This document shows, piece after piece, positions 35,988-44,290 of a stretch of DNA of 64,000 nucleotides. Every line of letters begins with the position of its first letter. Positions within the stretch are counted from its first letter, which is position 1. A program made the translations under genes and the position numbers. The notes below the pieces were generated by a model. It was given only the letters and a program-made list of their open reading frames with translations, did no database searches and had not been told where the DNA came from. This stretch comes from Sphingomonas glacialis (GTDB lineage Bacteria > Pseudomonadota > Alphaproteobacteria > Sphingomonadales > Sphingomonadaceae): positions 1,993-65,992 of the forward strand of contig NZ_RCZC01000009.1 in the NCBI RefSeq assembly GCF_006439055.1, in the 5' to 3' direction.

Positions 35988-37094
35988 TCAGTCCTTCGCA
36001 GTGAGGGCAGGGGAGGTTTCGGCCTCGGCCAGCTCGAACAAGGCGCGGCGCATCAGCAGCCCGGGCTTGTCGGCGGCGAAGTTGAGGTCGAACTGCGGCT
36101 CGATGTCCGAGGTGATCACCTCCGAAATCCATTCGAGCGCGTCGACATCCTCGAGATAGGCTGCCTCGGACGCGGCGAGCAGGAAGGCGTCGGCCTCAGC
36201 ATCGTCGAGCCGCTCGTCGCGCGTGTTGAACCACCAATAGTGGATCGTGCCGTTGGTCTCGGGCGTCAGCAGATGGGTGATATTGAAGCGGTAGGTCTTG
36301 GGCTCGCCCGACGCATCGGCGCGATCGACGACGCTGGCATACGCGGTGTGGAGCGCCGGGCTGACGAAGCGCGCCTCGGAAAAGCGATCGACCTTCTTGT
36401 CCATCAGCTGCATCGGCACGCCGTAAATCCCCGGCGGCGCCGCATCGCGCAGCGCGCGGTCGATCACGATCACGTCGCCGTCGCGGCGCACGTCGAGCTT
36501 CGAGCGCGCATATTCGGGGGTGCCGACGGTGCCGGGATGGAGGAACGGGAAATGCGTCTGGTCGAGCAGATTCTCGTGCATCGTCACGTAATCGGTCTTG
36601 ATGTGATACTGCCCGCGCACGCTCTTCCACGCGGGATCGGCGAGCCACGGCGTCTCGGGGACGAGCGCTTCGTCGGCGTGGTCGGCCTCGCCCATCCAGA
36701 TCCACACGATCGGCCCGCGCTCGGCGAGCGGGAAGCTGCGGACGTTGGCGTTGGTCGGCACCAGCGGCATCGACGGCATGTTGACGCAACGCCCCGACGG
36801 ATCGAACTGCATGCCGTGATAGCCGCACACCAGCGTATCGCCGTCGAGCTTGCCCTTGGCGAGCGGGAAGGAGCGGTGCGGGCAGCGATTGCGCACCGCG
36901 ACCGCTTCGCCGGCGAGCGTGCGATACAACGCGATGTCGATCCCGAGCAGCCGGCGGCTGATGATGTCGCGGCTGATCTCGTCGGCGAACCCGGCGACAT
37001 ACCAGCAATTGCGGATCAGCGGCGTCGCTTCGTCGGCGAAGCGGCCGAGTTCGAGCGGCGAGGGCGCGGCCTTGATGGATGTGAGCGTGTTCAT
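35988..37094 (-). CDS. Second Rieske oxygenase (aromatic O-demethylase or hydroxylase)
   Basis: 368 residues from the ATG at 37094 with GGAG upstream. Rieske ligands Cys71, His73, Cys90 and His93 (CPHRSF ... CGYHG) and mononuclear iron motif LLDQTHFPFLH are intact. It belongs to the same alpha-only (VanA/PDO-like) class as the enzyme at 33657-34709 but is clearly divergent, so the two probably act on different substrates or positions (for example a second methoxy group). It follows its reductase by 13 bp and precedes ligB by 3 bp. Confidence 0.86.
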   Translation of the reverse strand: MNTLTSIKAAPSPLELGRFADEATPLIRNCWYVAGFADEISRDIISRRLLGIDIALYRTLAGEAVAVRNRCPHRSFPLAKGKLDGDTLVCGYHGMQFDPSGRCVNMPSMPLVPTNANVRSFPLAERGPIVWIWMGEADHADEALVPETPWLADPAWKSVRGQYHIKTDYVTMHENLLDQTHFPFLHPGTVGTPEYARSKLDVRRDGDVIVIDRALRDAAPPGIYGVPMQLMDKKVDRFSEARFVSPALHTAYASVVDRADASGEPKTYRFNITHLLTPETNGTIHYWWFNTRDERLDDAEADAFLLAASEAAYLEDVDALEWISEVITSDIEPQFDLNFAADKPGLLMRRALFELAEAETSPALTAKD

Positions 37095-37107
37095 GGCAGT
37101 CTCCGGA

Positions 37108-38085
37108 TCAGGCGTCGAGGACGAGGCGGTCGCCCGCCGCGCGCGAGACGCAGATGCACAGCGTGTCGCCGGCGGCATGTTCTGCGTCGGACAGATAGCG
37201 GTCGCGATGGTCGATCGCGCCGTCGAGCACCGGCAGCGGGCACAGCCCGCATTCGCCGCGCCGGCAATCCGACAGCAGGTCGAGCCCCTGCGCATTGAGG
37301 GCATCGAGGATGCTGGTGTCGCGACCGATCTGGACGGTGCGGCCGCTGCGGCGCAGCTCGACCTCGAACGGCCGGTCGTCGGCCGATGGCCCGGCGCCGA
37401 AGCGTTCGCTGCGCACCCGCTCGGGGGCCCAGCCGAGCGCGGCGGCGGCGGCGTGGGTCGCCTCGATCATCGGGCCGGGGCCGCAGACATAGACCGTCGT
37501 GTCGTCGGACTGGTGTGCGAGCAACGCCGTCAGATCGAGATGATCGGTCGCAGGCTGGCCGCTGAAATGCAGCCGCCCCGCGGAACCGGCGAGCGCCGCG
37601 AAATCCTCGGCGTAAGCGAGCCGGTCGGGCTCGCGGCCGGCATAGACCATCTCGAAATCGCGACGGCGGCGAACGAGGCTGCGCAGCATCGAGAAGATCG
37701 GTGTGATGCCGATCCCGCCGGCGATCAGCAGAACGCGCCGGTCGCGCCGGTCGAGCAGGAAATTGTTCTTGGGGCGCGAGATGCGCAAGGCGGTGCCGAT
37801 CTCGAACGTGTCGTGGATATGCGCCGATCCGCGCTGGCGATCCTCGCGCTGGACGGCGATGCGATAGCGGTCGGCGGGGTCGTCCTTAAGTCCGGTGCCG
37901 CCGACGAGCGAATAGTGGCGCACGATCGGCCCGCTGAGCGGGGATTCGGTGTGCAGTTCGACATGCGCGCCCGGCGCATAAGGCGGCAGCGCAGCGCCGT
38001 CGGCCGATTGCAGGAGATATTCGCGGATGCGCGGCGTCAGCTGGCGAATACCGCGGACCTCCACGTCGATGATCTGGCCGCGCAT
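37108..38085 (-). CDS. Rieske oxygenase reductase (VanB-like), first gene of operon
   Basis: 325 residues. Flavin domain (RHYSLVGG), NAD domain (LLIAGGIGITPIFSMLRSL; YVCGPGPMIEA) and C-terminal 2Fe-2S domain (CRRGECGLC, later LCICVSR). ATG at 38085 with AAGGAGAGG upstream. It is the promoter-proximal gene and directly precedes its likely partner oxygenase. It is the same type as the reductase at 32671-33660 but not a recent copy, supporting two separate electron-transfer pairs. Confidence 0.88.
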   Translation of the reverse strand: MRGQIIDVEVRGIRQLTPRIREYLLQSADGAALPPYAPGAHVELHTESPLSGPIVRHYSLVGGTGLKDDPADRYRIAVQREDRQRGSAHIHDTFEIGTALRISRPKNNFLLDRRDRRVLLIAGGIGITPIFSMLRSLVRRRRDFEMVYAGREPDRLAYAEDFAALAGSAGRLHFSGQPATDHLDLTALLAHQSDDTTVYVCGPGPMIEATHAAAAALGWAPERVRSERFGAGPSADDRPFEVELRRSGRTVQIGRDTSILDALNAQGLDLLSDCRRGECGLCPLPVLDGAIDHRDRYLSDAEHAAGDTLCICVSRAAGDRLVLDA

Positions 38086-38286
38086 CGGGCCTCTCCTTGG
38101 ATTGTTCGGCGGAACCGGGAAGCACGGCTTGGCTGCCGTGTCTTGATGGCATTAGGGTATCAATGGATCCATAAACTGTCAAACACGGCAGTATGTTCCT
38201 CAATTCCGCCTCGAATGGATACAAAGCGTACAGTGGCGCGGCGATCGTCGGGGCAGTACAACCGCGCCAGCAACAAGGGATCTTTC
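38086..38286. promoter_or_regulatory. Divergent promoter between the aromatic operon and GntR gene
   Basis: A 201-bp AT-richer gap. ATGGATCCAT (38163-38172) is a perfect 10-bp palindrome, and a related half-like ATGGATACA occurs at about 38216-38224; these are candidate GntR operator sites. The gap must carry the promoter for the seven-gene catabolic operon on the minus strand and for the GntR gene on the plus strand. Confidence 0.55.
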
Positions 38287-38976
38287 GTGAACCAACCCCA
38301 GCAATCCGCCCTGATCCGCATCCGCGAGATGATCCTGCGCGGCGTGCTGCAGCCGGGCGAGCGCGTGCTCGAGGTCGATCTCGCCGCGCGGCTCGGCCTG
38401 TCGCGAACGCCGGTGCGCCAGGCGCTGCCCGCGCTCGCGCTCGAAGGCCTGCTTACGCCGGCGGGCGGGCGCGGCTATGCGGTGCGGCGCTTCACGCGGC
38501 AGGAAAGCCTCGAGGCGCTGCACCTGCGCGCGCTGATGGAAGGGTTCGCCGCGCGCTCGATCGTGATCGCGGGGCAGGGCGGCGCGATGGCGGCGGCACT
38601 CCAGCCGTTGCTCGATGAAGGCGACGCAATGCTCGCGCCCGGCATCCTCACCGACGCGCTCGAGGAACGCTATGGCGAAATGAACGACCGGCTGCACGCC
38701 GCGGTGATCGCGCAGGCCGCCAGCCCGCTGCTCGCCGACCTGATCGCGCGGTGCAACGTCGTGCCGTTCACCGCGCCGGGGGTGATCGCGTTCGAGGACC
38801 ATCGCGAAGACGAGATCGTCGAACTGCTGCGCTATGCCCACCACCAGCATCATGCGATCGCCGATGCCTTCCGAGGTGGCGACGCCACGCGCGTCGAAAT
38901 GCTGTTCCGCGAACATGCGATGACGCAGGAAAGCAGCATGGCGATGCGGCGGCTCGATATACCGCCCCAGGCATAG
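38287..38976 (+). CDS. GntR-family (FCD) regulator, VanR-like
   Basis: 229 residues from a GTG at 38287, preceded by AAGGGA 7 nt upstream; an in-frame ATG about 70 bp earlier lacks a good site. N-terminal winged HTH (IREMILRGVLQPGERVLEVD, LAARLGLSRTPVRQAL). C-terminal FCD helical domain (85-225) with Asp/His residues for a metal or acid ligand (NDRLHAAVIA, DEIVELLRYAHHQHH, FREHAM). Divergent from the catabolic operon, it is likely the repressor released by vanillate or a related acid, as VanR is. Confidence 0.85.
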   Translation: MNQPQQSALIRIREMILRGVLQPGERVLEVDLAARLGLSRTPVRQALPALALEGLLTPAGGRGYAVRRFTRQESLEALHLRALMEGFAARSIVIAGQGGAMAAALQPLLDEGDAMLAPGILTDALEERYGEMNDRLHAAVIAQAASPLLADLIARCNVVPFTAPGVIAFEDHREDEIVELLRYAHHQHHAIADAFRGGDATRVEMLFREHAMTQESSMAMRRLDIPPQA

Positions 38977-39071
38977 GGGCGGCGGAAATTGCGATAGGTC
39001 GCGTGCGGCGGCGCGGTTCTACACCCTTGCCAACACGTCCCGATCGAACGGGGACGAGCAGGAGACCCAAA

Positions 39072-40415
39072 TTGGCCAGCGCGACTATCCCCGGCACCCC
39101 GCAGGACGCGATCGCGCGCGGACCGATGACGGCCTTCCAGATCGGCGCGGTCGCGCTTTGCGTTGGGATCAGCGCGCTCGACGGGTTCGACGTGCTCGCG
39201 GTCGCCTTCACCGCGCCGGCGATCTCGCGCGAATGGGGGCTGGGGCCGGCGCAGGTTGGCGGGCTGTTCAGCGCCGGGCTTGCCGGGATGGGGATCGGCG
39301 CCTTCACCATCTCCCCGCTCGGCGACAAGCTCGGGCGGCGCCCTTCGATCGTCTTCTGCCTCGCGATCCTGACCGTCGGGATGCTGCTGTCGGCGTTCAC
39401 GCGTGACCTGACCGAACTGGTGCTGACGCGCGTGCTGACCGGGCTCGGCATCGGCGGGATCCTCGCCGGCATCAATACGGTGGTCGCCGAATATGCCTCG
39501 ACCCGCCGTCGCAACCTCTCGATCTCGCTGATGGCGCTCGGCTATCCGCTCGGCGCGTCGTTCGGCGGGTTGGCTGCTGTGCCGCTGATCGCAGCGTTCG
39601 GCTGGCGGTCGGTGTTCGTGCTGGGTGGCGTCGTCGCGGCGATGCTGATTCCGGTCACGCTGGTATTGCTGCCCGAATCGATCCAGTTCCTCGTCGCGCG
39701 CCAGCCCGCGCGCGCGCTCGACAAGGTCAATGCGGTGCTGCGCCGGCTCAAGCAGCCGCCGGTCGATACGCTGCCCGCCCCCACCGCGAACGTGGCGGGC
39801 GAGCAGACGCGCGTGGCCGACCTGTTCACCGGGCGAATGCTCGGCACCACGCTGCTCGTCGTGCTGCTCAACGCGTCGGTGATGGCGACGGTCTATTTCA
39901 CCGTCAGCTGGACGCCGAAGATGCTCAGCCAATTGGGCTTCAGCGACAGCATCGGCATCTACGCCTCGCTGATGATGAATCTGGCCGGGGCGCTCGGGTG
40001 CCTGCTGTTCGGGCTGTTCGCCAACCGCTTCGGGCTGCGCCGCCTGTCGACGATCGTCTTTGTGTGCATGGCCGGCGCAGTCGTCGCGTTCGGCGCGGTG
40101 CCGGCGCAGGCACTGCCGCTGATCGTCGCGGCGTTCGTCGCGGGCTTCTTCCTCAACACCTCGATCACCTGCCTCTACACGATCCTGCCCAACATCTTCT
40201 CGCCGGCAACGCGCGCGACGGGGACCGGGATCGGGCTCGGCGGCGGGCGGATCGGCGCGGTGGTCGGCCCGTATCTCGCCGGGCTGCTGATGGCCGAGGG
40301 TTGGTCGCGGCCAGCCTATTGCCTGGTGCTGGCGCTGCCGATGCTCGTCGCGACGGCGACTCTATACGGGCTGCCCAAGGCGCGGATCCAGACGCCGGCG
40401 CCCCCCGCAGGATGA
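39072..40415 (+). CDS. MFS aromatic acid:H+ symporter (AAHS family)
   Basis: 447 residues from a TTG at 39072 with GCAGGAGA upstream (ATG at 39126 is the alternative). Twelve transmembrane helices. Helix 1 holds the family DGFD motif (ALDGFDVLAVAF), loop 2-3 the GDKLGRRP signature, and helix 4-5 RVLTGLGIGGILAGINTVVAEY, all as in PcaK/VanK. It imports benzoate-type acids with protons. It is in the same orientation as GntR, 95 bp downstream, and serves the aromatic operon next door. Confidence 0.88.
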   Translation: MASATIPGTPQDAIARGPMTAFQIGAVALCVGISALDGFDVLAVAFTAPAISREWGLGPAQVGGLFSAGLAGMGIGAFTISPLGDKLGRRPSIVFCLAILTVGMLLSAFTRDLTELVLTRVLTGLGIGGILAGINTVVAEYASTRRRNLSISLMALGYPLGASFGGLAAVPLIAAFGWRSVFVLGGVVAAMLIPVTLVLLPESIQFLVARQPARALDKVNAVLRRLKQPPVDTLPAPTANVAGEQTRVADLFTGRMLGTTLLVVLLNASVMATVYFTVSWTPKMLSQLGFSDSIGIYASLMMNLAGALGCLLFGLFANRFGLRRLSTIVFVCMAGAVVAFGAVPAQALPLIVAAFVAGFFLNTSITCLYTILPNIFSPATRATGTGIGLGGGRIGAVVGPYLAGLLMAEGWSRPAYCLVLALPMLVATATLYGLPKARIQTPAPPAG

Positions 40416-40557
40416 GGTGGGTATGGCTTGCGGGGGTCGGATCGACCGCCCGCTAAGTTTCAGCAGCGGTAACGCCGATCGAACTCCATTCGGTCAGTCA
40501 GGTGCCGCTCGCGACTGCGCGAAATTGCAATGGGAGCGGCCATCATTCGACGAATAC

Positions 40558-41127
40558 CTAGTCGCGCAAGGGCGCGATCCGTCGGAGCACGTTGGTTCTA
40601 TCTAGAAGTTGATGCTTGATCGCGCCTGCCAAATGCAGCGCCAGCGCCAGCGCCAGCGCGATAAGCCATCCGCCGATGGCATGCGCGGTCACGAATTGAT
40701 CGTGGAGGACCAGTTGCGCCGGCCGGTCCATGGTCTGGAGCGCCACGGGATAGGGGAGCGGGATAACGCCCCAGAACGTCAGATGCCGTTGCGGGTTCGA
40801 CGGATTGGCGGAAACGAGCAGATAGCCGATCACCGACATCGCGATCAGCAGGGCGTAGAAGCTGGTGTGGAGCAGCCCGGCAAGCCGAAGCTCCCAGAGC
40901 GTATAGTCGGGCGGGTAGGCTAGTGGTCGGTGGGTGAGGCGCAACGCGACCCGGATGGTGGTGAGCAGCAGGACCGAGAGGCCCATCCAGATGTGCAGCG
41001 GGATCAGGATCGGCTTGAGCGCCGGCGAGGCGCCTTCCATGATATGGCCGAGGACGAGATTGACGAGAATGAACAGTACTGTCAGCCAATGGATGACGAT
41101 CGCGACACACGTGTAGCGCTGCAGCAC
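40558..41127 (-). CDS. Cytochrome b561 family protein
   Basis: 189 residues with four transmembrane helices and paired histidines for two b hemes (VIHWLTVLFILVNLVLGH; PLHIWMGLSVLLLTTIR; LLHTSFYALLIAMSVIGYLL; AHAIGGWLIALALALALHLA). The start is a GTG at 41127 preceded by AAGGGA and GGGACG stretches. Such proteins oxidise ubiquinol or reduce superoxide in the cytoplasmic membrane. It converges with the MFS gene and has no obvious partner. Confidence 0.85.
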   Translation of the reverse strand: MLQRYTCVAIVIHWLTVLFILVNLVLGHIMEGASPALKPILIPLHIWMGLSVLLLTTIRVALRLTHRPLAYPPDYTLWELRLAGLLHTSFYALLIAMSVIGYLLVSANPSNPQRHLTFWGVIPLPYPVALQTMDRPAQLVLHDQFVTAHAIGGWLIALALALALHLAGAIKHQLLDRTNVLRRIAPLRD

Positions 41128-41181
41128 GTCGTCCCGAAATCCCTTCGAATCCTGTCATTAATGGGTGCCCCTCCGCCACGG

Positions 41182-41640
41182 TCAACCCGATTGCGGCTGC
41201 GACATCAGCCAACGGCGAACATTGGCGGTCGTCTCGCGGATATGGTCCTCGACCTCGCGCGTCGCGGTCGCGGTCGCTACGTTGCGACGTCGCGCCACAG
41301 GGTCGCTTCCATAAGCGTGCGATGCTCGTCGAGTCGCCCCGGCGAACTGCTTGCTTCGCGGAAAAACGGCAGGCATTGGAGGCGCGCCTGCTGGAGAGCC
41401 GCGGCGTTGCGGCGCGCCCGACGGGGGGCAATTAGCGCCTTTACGCGCGCGCAGCCGCCACGCAGAATTGAACAGACCTAGCCCCAGCCGCTGCAGATCG
41501 ACGGCGACCGCCGTAGCGTGAGATGAATGGACGGCGCGTTCCAGGAAGCTCAAGGAGCAAGCCAACGTCGCGAACTGGGGCGCGCTGCCTGCGCCAACGG
41601 CACGTTGCGGTGAAGTGCGTGCTCACCGCAATGCGCCCAG
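41182..41640 (-). pseudogene. Decayed regulator, GntR FCD-like C-terminal domain
   Basis: No intact frame. On the minus strand, pieces in different frames read LQQARLQCLPFFREASS then RLDEHRTLMEATLWRD, a stop, and VEDHIRETTANVRRWL. This order matches the last helices of FCD-type GntR regulators (DEHRALMEA..ARD...L..HI). The N-terminal half is not recoverable. The call rests on one short region. Confidence 0.4.
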
Positions 41641-41675
41641 ATTAGGCTGTTCGGCGGCGCTGCGAGTGACCGGCG

Positions 41676-42419
41676 CTATCGATTGCCGATCGCATCAGCC
41701 GAGTGATCTTCGGCTAGCGATTTCATGCCCGCTTCTTTCCGTTCCGAATATCGATCGACGAGCTGCGCGGCATGCGGTCGCATCATGACGGTGAAGCGCA
41801 CCAGCTCCTCCATCACGTCGACGATGCGGTCGTAATAGCTGGAGGCGCGCATGCGGTCGTCGTCGCCGAACTCCTTATAGGCCATGGCGACCGACGACTG
41901 GTTCGGGATCGTGAACATACGCATCCAGCGCCCCAGCAGGCGAAGCGTGTTGACGCTGTTGAACGACTGCGAACCCGCCGACACCTGCATCACAGCCAGC
42001 GTACGCCCCTGCGTTGGGCGCATGCCGCCGATCGCCAGCGGCAGATGGTCTATCTGCGTTTTCATCACGCCGGTGATCTGGCCGTGGCGCTCCGGGCTGC
42101 ACCAGACGTGGCCCTCGGACCACAACGACAGCTCGCGCAGTTCGTGGACGGCGGGATGATCGTCGCCAGCGGTCTGATCGGGCAGCGGCAGATCGGACGG
42201 GTCGAAGATGCGCGTTTCGGCGCCGAACAGTCGGAGCAGCCGGGCCGCCTCCTCGACGCAGAGCCGCGAAAACGATCGCGCGCGCAGCGAACCATAGAGC
42301 AGCAGGATGCGCGGTGGCGGCTGATCGTCGCCGAGCCCCAGGGCCGGTCGGTCGATAACGAACGGCCGGTCGAGCGCGGGCAGATAGGCAGGGTCAGCAA
42401 GCGGACGCAGACGGGACAA
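41676..42419 (-). CDS. arsH: ArsH-like NADPH-dependent FMN reductase
   Basis: 247 residues from a TTG at 42419 with GAAGAGAA upstream; a TTG six codons earlier (42437) is also possible. ILLLYGSLRARSFSRLCVEE is the flavodoxin-like FMN loop, followed by WSEGHVWCSPERHGQITGVM and the ArsH-specific GGMRPTQGRTLAVMQVSAGS and IPNQSSVAMAYKEFGDDDRM. ArsH oxidises trivalent organoarsenicals or acts as a quinone/azo reductase. No ars operon surrounds it; instead it follows tenA by about 40 bp, so the two are probably cotranscribed. Confidence 0.88.
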   Translation of the reverse strand: MSRLRPLADPAYLPALDRPFVIDRPALGLGDDQPPPRILLLYGSLRARSFSRLCVEEAARLLRLFGAETRIFDPSDLPLPDQTAGDDHPAVHELRELSLWSEGHVWCSPERHGQITGVMKTQIDHLPLAIGGMRPTQGRTLAVMQVSAGSQSFNSVNTLRLLGRWMRMFTIPNQSSVAMAYKEFGDDDRMRASSYYDRIVDVMEELVRFTVMMRPHAAQLVDRYSERKEAGMKSLAEDHSADAIGNR

Positions 42420-42459
42420 AGGGGTTCTCTTCGACAAGGGGGCGGGCGTAATCGCGAAA

Positions 42460-43122
42460 CTATACCGGCCAGTCGAGCTGCCGATAGGCGGAATCCCAGA
42501 ACATCCATTCGTAGCGGGCGGCCGTGCGAAAAGCCTTGGCCATCGCCGCGCGTGCCGGTTTGGTCGACAGGCTTGCGGCGTCGTCCACCAGAGTGCGCAC
42601 CCGACGCGTTGCCTCGCCAAACCCGGGGTCGGCATAGGTGTTGATCCACGCCTCGTAGGGATTGGGCGATCTGGCGATCGATTTGATCGCGCACCCAACC
42701 TCCCAATACACCCAAAAACACGGAAGAATGCCGGCGATCAATTCCTCGTAGCTGCGGGTGGCTGCGAGGCTCGCAAGGTAGCCGGTATAGCCGAGACAGG
42801 CTGGGCTCGGCTCGCTCATCGCGACCATGGCGGGCGTGATATCGAACTGTTTGAAGAAGGTCTGGTGCAGGATTTCCTCGACCTGCACCGCGACCTTGGC
42901 GCCGTCGGAAAATTCGAGCCGACCATCGGCACTGGGCGCGCGCGCCGCGGCGATCGCTAGGACGCGCGCGTATTCCGCCAGATACAGACTGTCCTGCAGG
43001 ATGTAGTGCCGAAAGCTGGCGGGCGGCAGCGATCCGTCGGCGAGTTCTGCTAGAAACGGCTGCTCCAGGATGGAACGTCGCAGCGGAGCAACGTCTTTCC
43101 ATATCGCATCGCAGAAGCTCAT
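42460..43122 (-). CDS. tenA: TenA family thiamine-salvage aminohydrolase
   Basis: 220 residues, all-helical. Catalytic Cys135 (ILPCFWVYWEVG) and Asp44 (ILQDSLYLAEYAR) are at the same positions as in Bacillus TenA, and a C-terminal YEWMFWDSAY supplies the conserved Glu and aromatic residues. It hydrolyses formylaminopyrimidine or aminopyrimidine to HMP for thiamine salvage. I found no TPP riboswitch in the ~240 bp upstream. Confidence 0.9.
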   Translation of the reverse strand: MSFCDAIWKDVAPLRRSILEQPFLAELADGSLPPASFRHYILQDSLYLAEYARVLAIAAARAPSADGRLEFSDGAKVAVQVEEILHQTFFKQFDITPAMVAMSEPSPACLGYTGYLASLAATRSYEELIAGILPCFWVYWEVGCAIKSIARSPNPYEAWINTYADPGFGEATRRVRTLVDDAASLSTKPARAAMAKAFRTAARYEWMFWDSAYRQLDWPV

Positions 43123-43361
43123 CGCATGATCCTCACTGAAAGTCCTGCTGCCGCCATCCGAGCTGATGCGGCTCTAGTAACCTGCCGATTGCTGGTCCAC
43201 TGGCTTGTCGCGCTGACGCCGCAATCAAAATGTTGCTGGCCGTTCGCCCGCACACTTCTGGCGCGAGCTGGGCCACGCCGCATGCACCATATTGCGCTGC
43301 ATCGGTCGGGTTGCGCGTGCGGCGGCGCTGTTCGATGATGCGGTTGCCGCTGGAGACCGCC

Positions 43362-44018
43362 ATGACCGACGACACGCCGCCGCCCGACAGCAAGCTCACC
43401 CGCTCTAAGCAACGCTGGGCGAGCGAGCATAAGTTCATCACCGGGGAAGATCCGCGCACCGCGCAGCAGCGCCTGCCGCCAGGCCAGCATCTGGTACGCG
43501 ACTGGCCGGTGCTTGACCTGGGCCGCCAGCCCGACGTCGCGCTCGAGCGCTGGGCGCTTGCAATCGGCGGCCTCGTTGAGCGGCCGGTGACGCTCGACTG
43601 GGCAGCGTTTATGGCGCTGCCGCAGCGGCGGACACAATCAGACATGCACTGCGTGACGACGTGGTCGCGCTACGACAATGCATGGACCGGGGTTGCCACG
43701 CGCGACCTGCTCGACCTCGTTCAGGCGCGCGAGGAGGCGGCCTTTGTCCTGCTGCACGGCTATGACGGCTATACGACCAACGTGCCGCTCGCCGACTTCG
43801 CGGACGAGGCGGCGATGGTGGTGCATAGCTGGGAGGGCAAGCCGCTCACCCGTTCGCATGGCGGACCAGCGCGGGTGCTGATCCCGCACCTCTATCTGTG
43901 GAAGAGCGCCAAGTGGGTCCGCGGGATCGACTTCATGGCTGCCGACAAAGCCGGCTTCTGGGAGGTCAACGGATACCATATGCGTGGCGATCCGTGGTCG
44001 GAGGAGCGCTATTCGTGA
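43362..44018 (+). CDS. Sulfite-oxidase-like molybdopterin oxidoreductase
   Basis: 218 residues from the ATG at 43362 with GGAG upstream. SUOX-fold oxidoreductase: Cys97 (MHCVTTWSRYDNAWTG) is the expected molybdenum ligand; RSHGGPARVLIPHLYLWKSA and KWVRGIDFMAADKAGFWEVN complete the conserved core. There is no Tat or Sec signal and no heme or dimerisation domain, so it is probably cytoplasmic, unlike MsrP. The redox partner and substrate are unknown. It is divergent from tenA. Confidence 0.85.
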   Translation: MTDDTPPPDSKLTRSKQRWASEHKFITGEDPRTAQQRLPPGQHLVRDWPVLDLGRQPDVALERWALAIGGLVERPVTLDWAAFMALPQRRTQSDMHCVTTWSRYDNAWTGVATRDLLDLVQAREEAAFVLLHGYDGYTTNVPLADFADEAAMVVHSWEGKPLTRSHGGPARVLIPHLYLWKSAKWVRGIDFMAADKAGFWEVNGYHMRGDPWSEERYS

Positions 44019-44290
44019 TCAGAGCGGCGCTCTGGCTTAAATTTGACGGTCGCGAACAGGCTACGCCCCGCTGTCGGAGGATGATGACTGGAGAAGTCGC
44101 GTGCCTGTTTGGGCCCTTCGCTATCGGAACTCGTGCCTTGTATCGTCGGTACGGCAGATGGCGGCGATCGCACGGATGGCGATGGTGATGGGGCGGCCAA
44201 CCTCGAGAAAACGGTTCAGTTCGCGACCGAATAGTGGTGGGTCGGCGGTCGCTGGTGGGCACGATCGCCCCATTGGGGTGTTTCGATTCC

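Noticed and set aside
35808..37298. 496-codon plus-strand open frame opposite the Rieske and ligB genes
   Set aside because: Antisense shadow; the minus-strand genes have complete metal-binding motifs and ribosome binding sites.
43123..43361. Possible TPP riboswitch upstream of tenA
   Set aside because: The conserved CTGAGA and GGGAACCTGATCTGG-like thi-box segments are not present on the minus strand.
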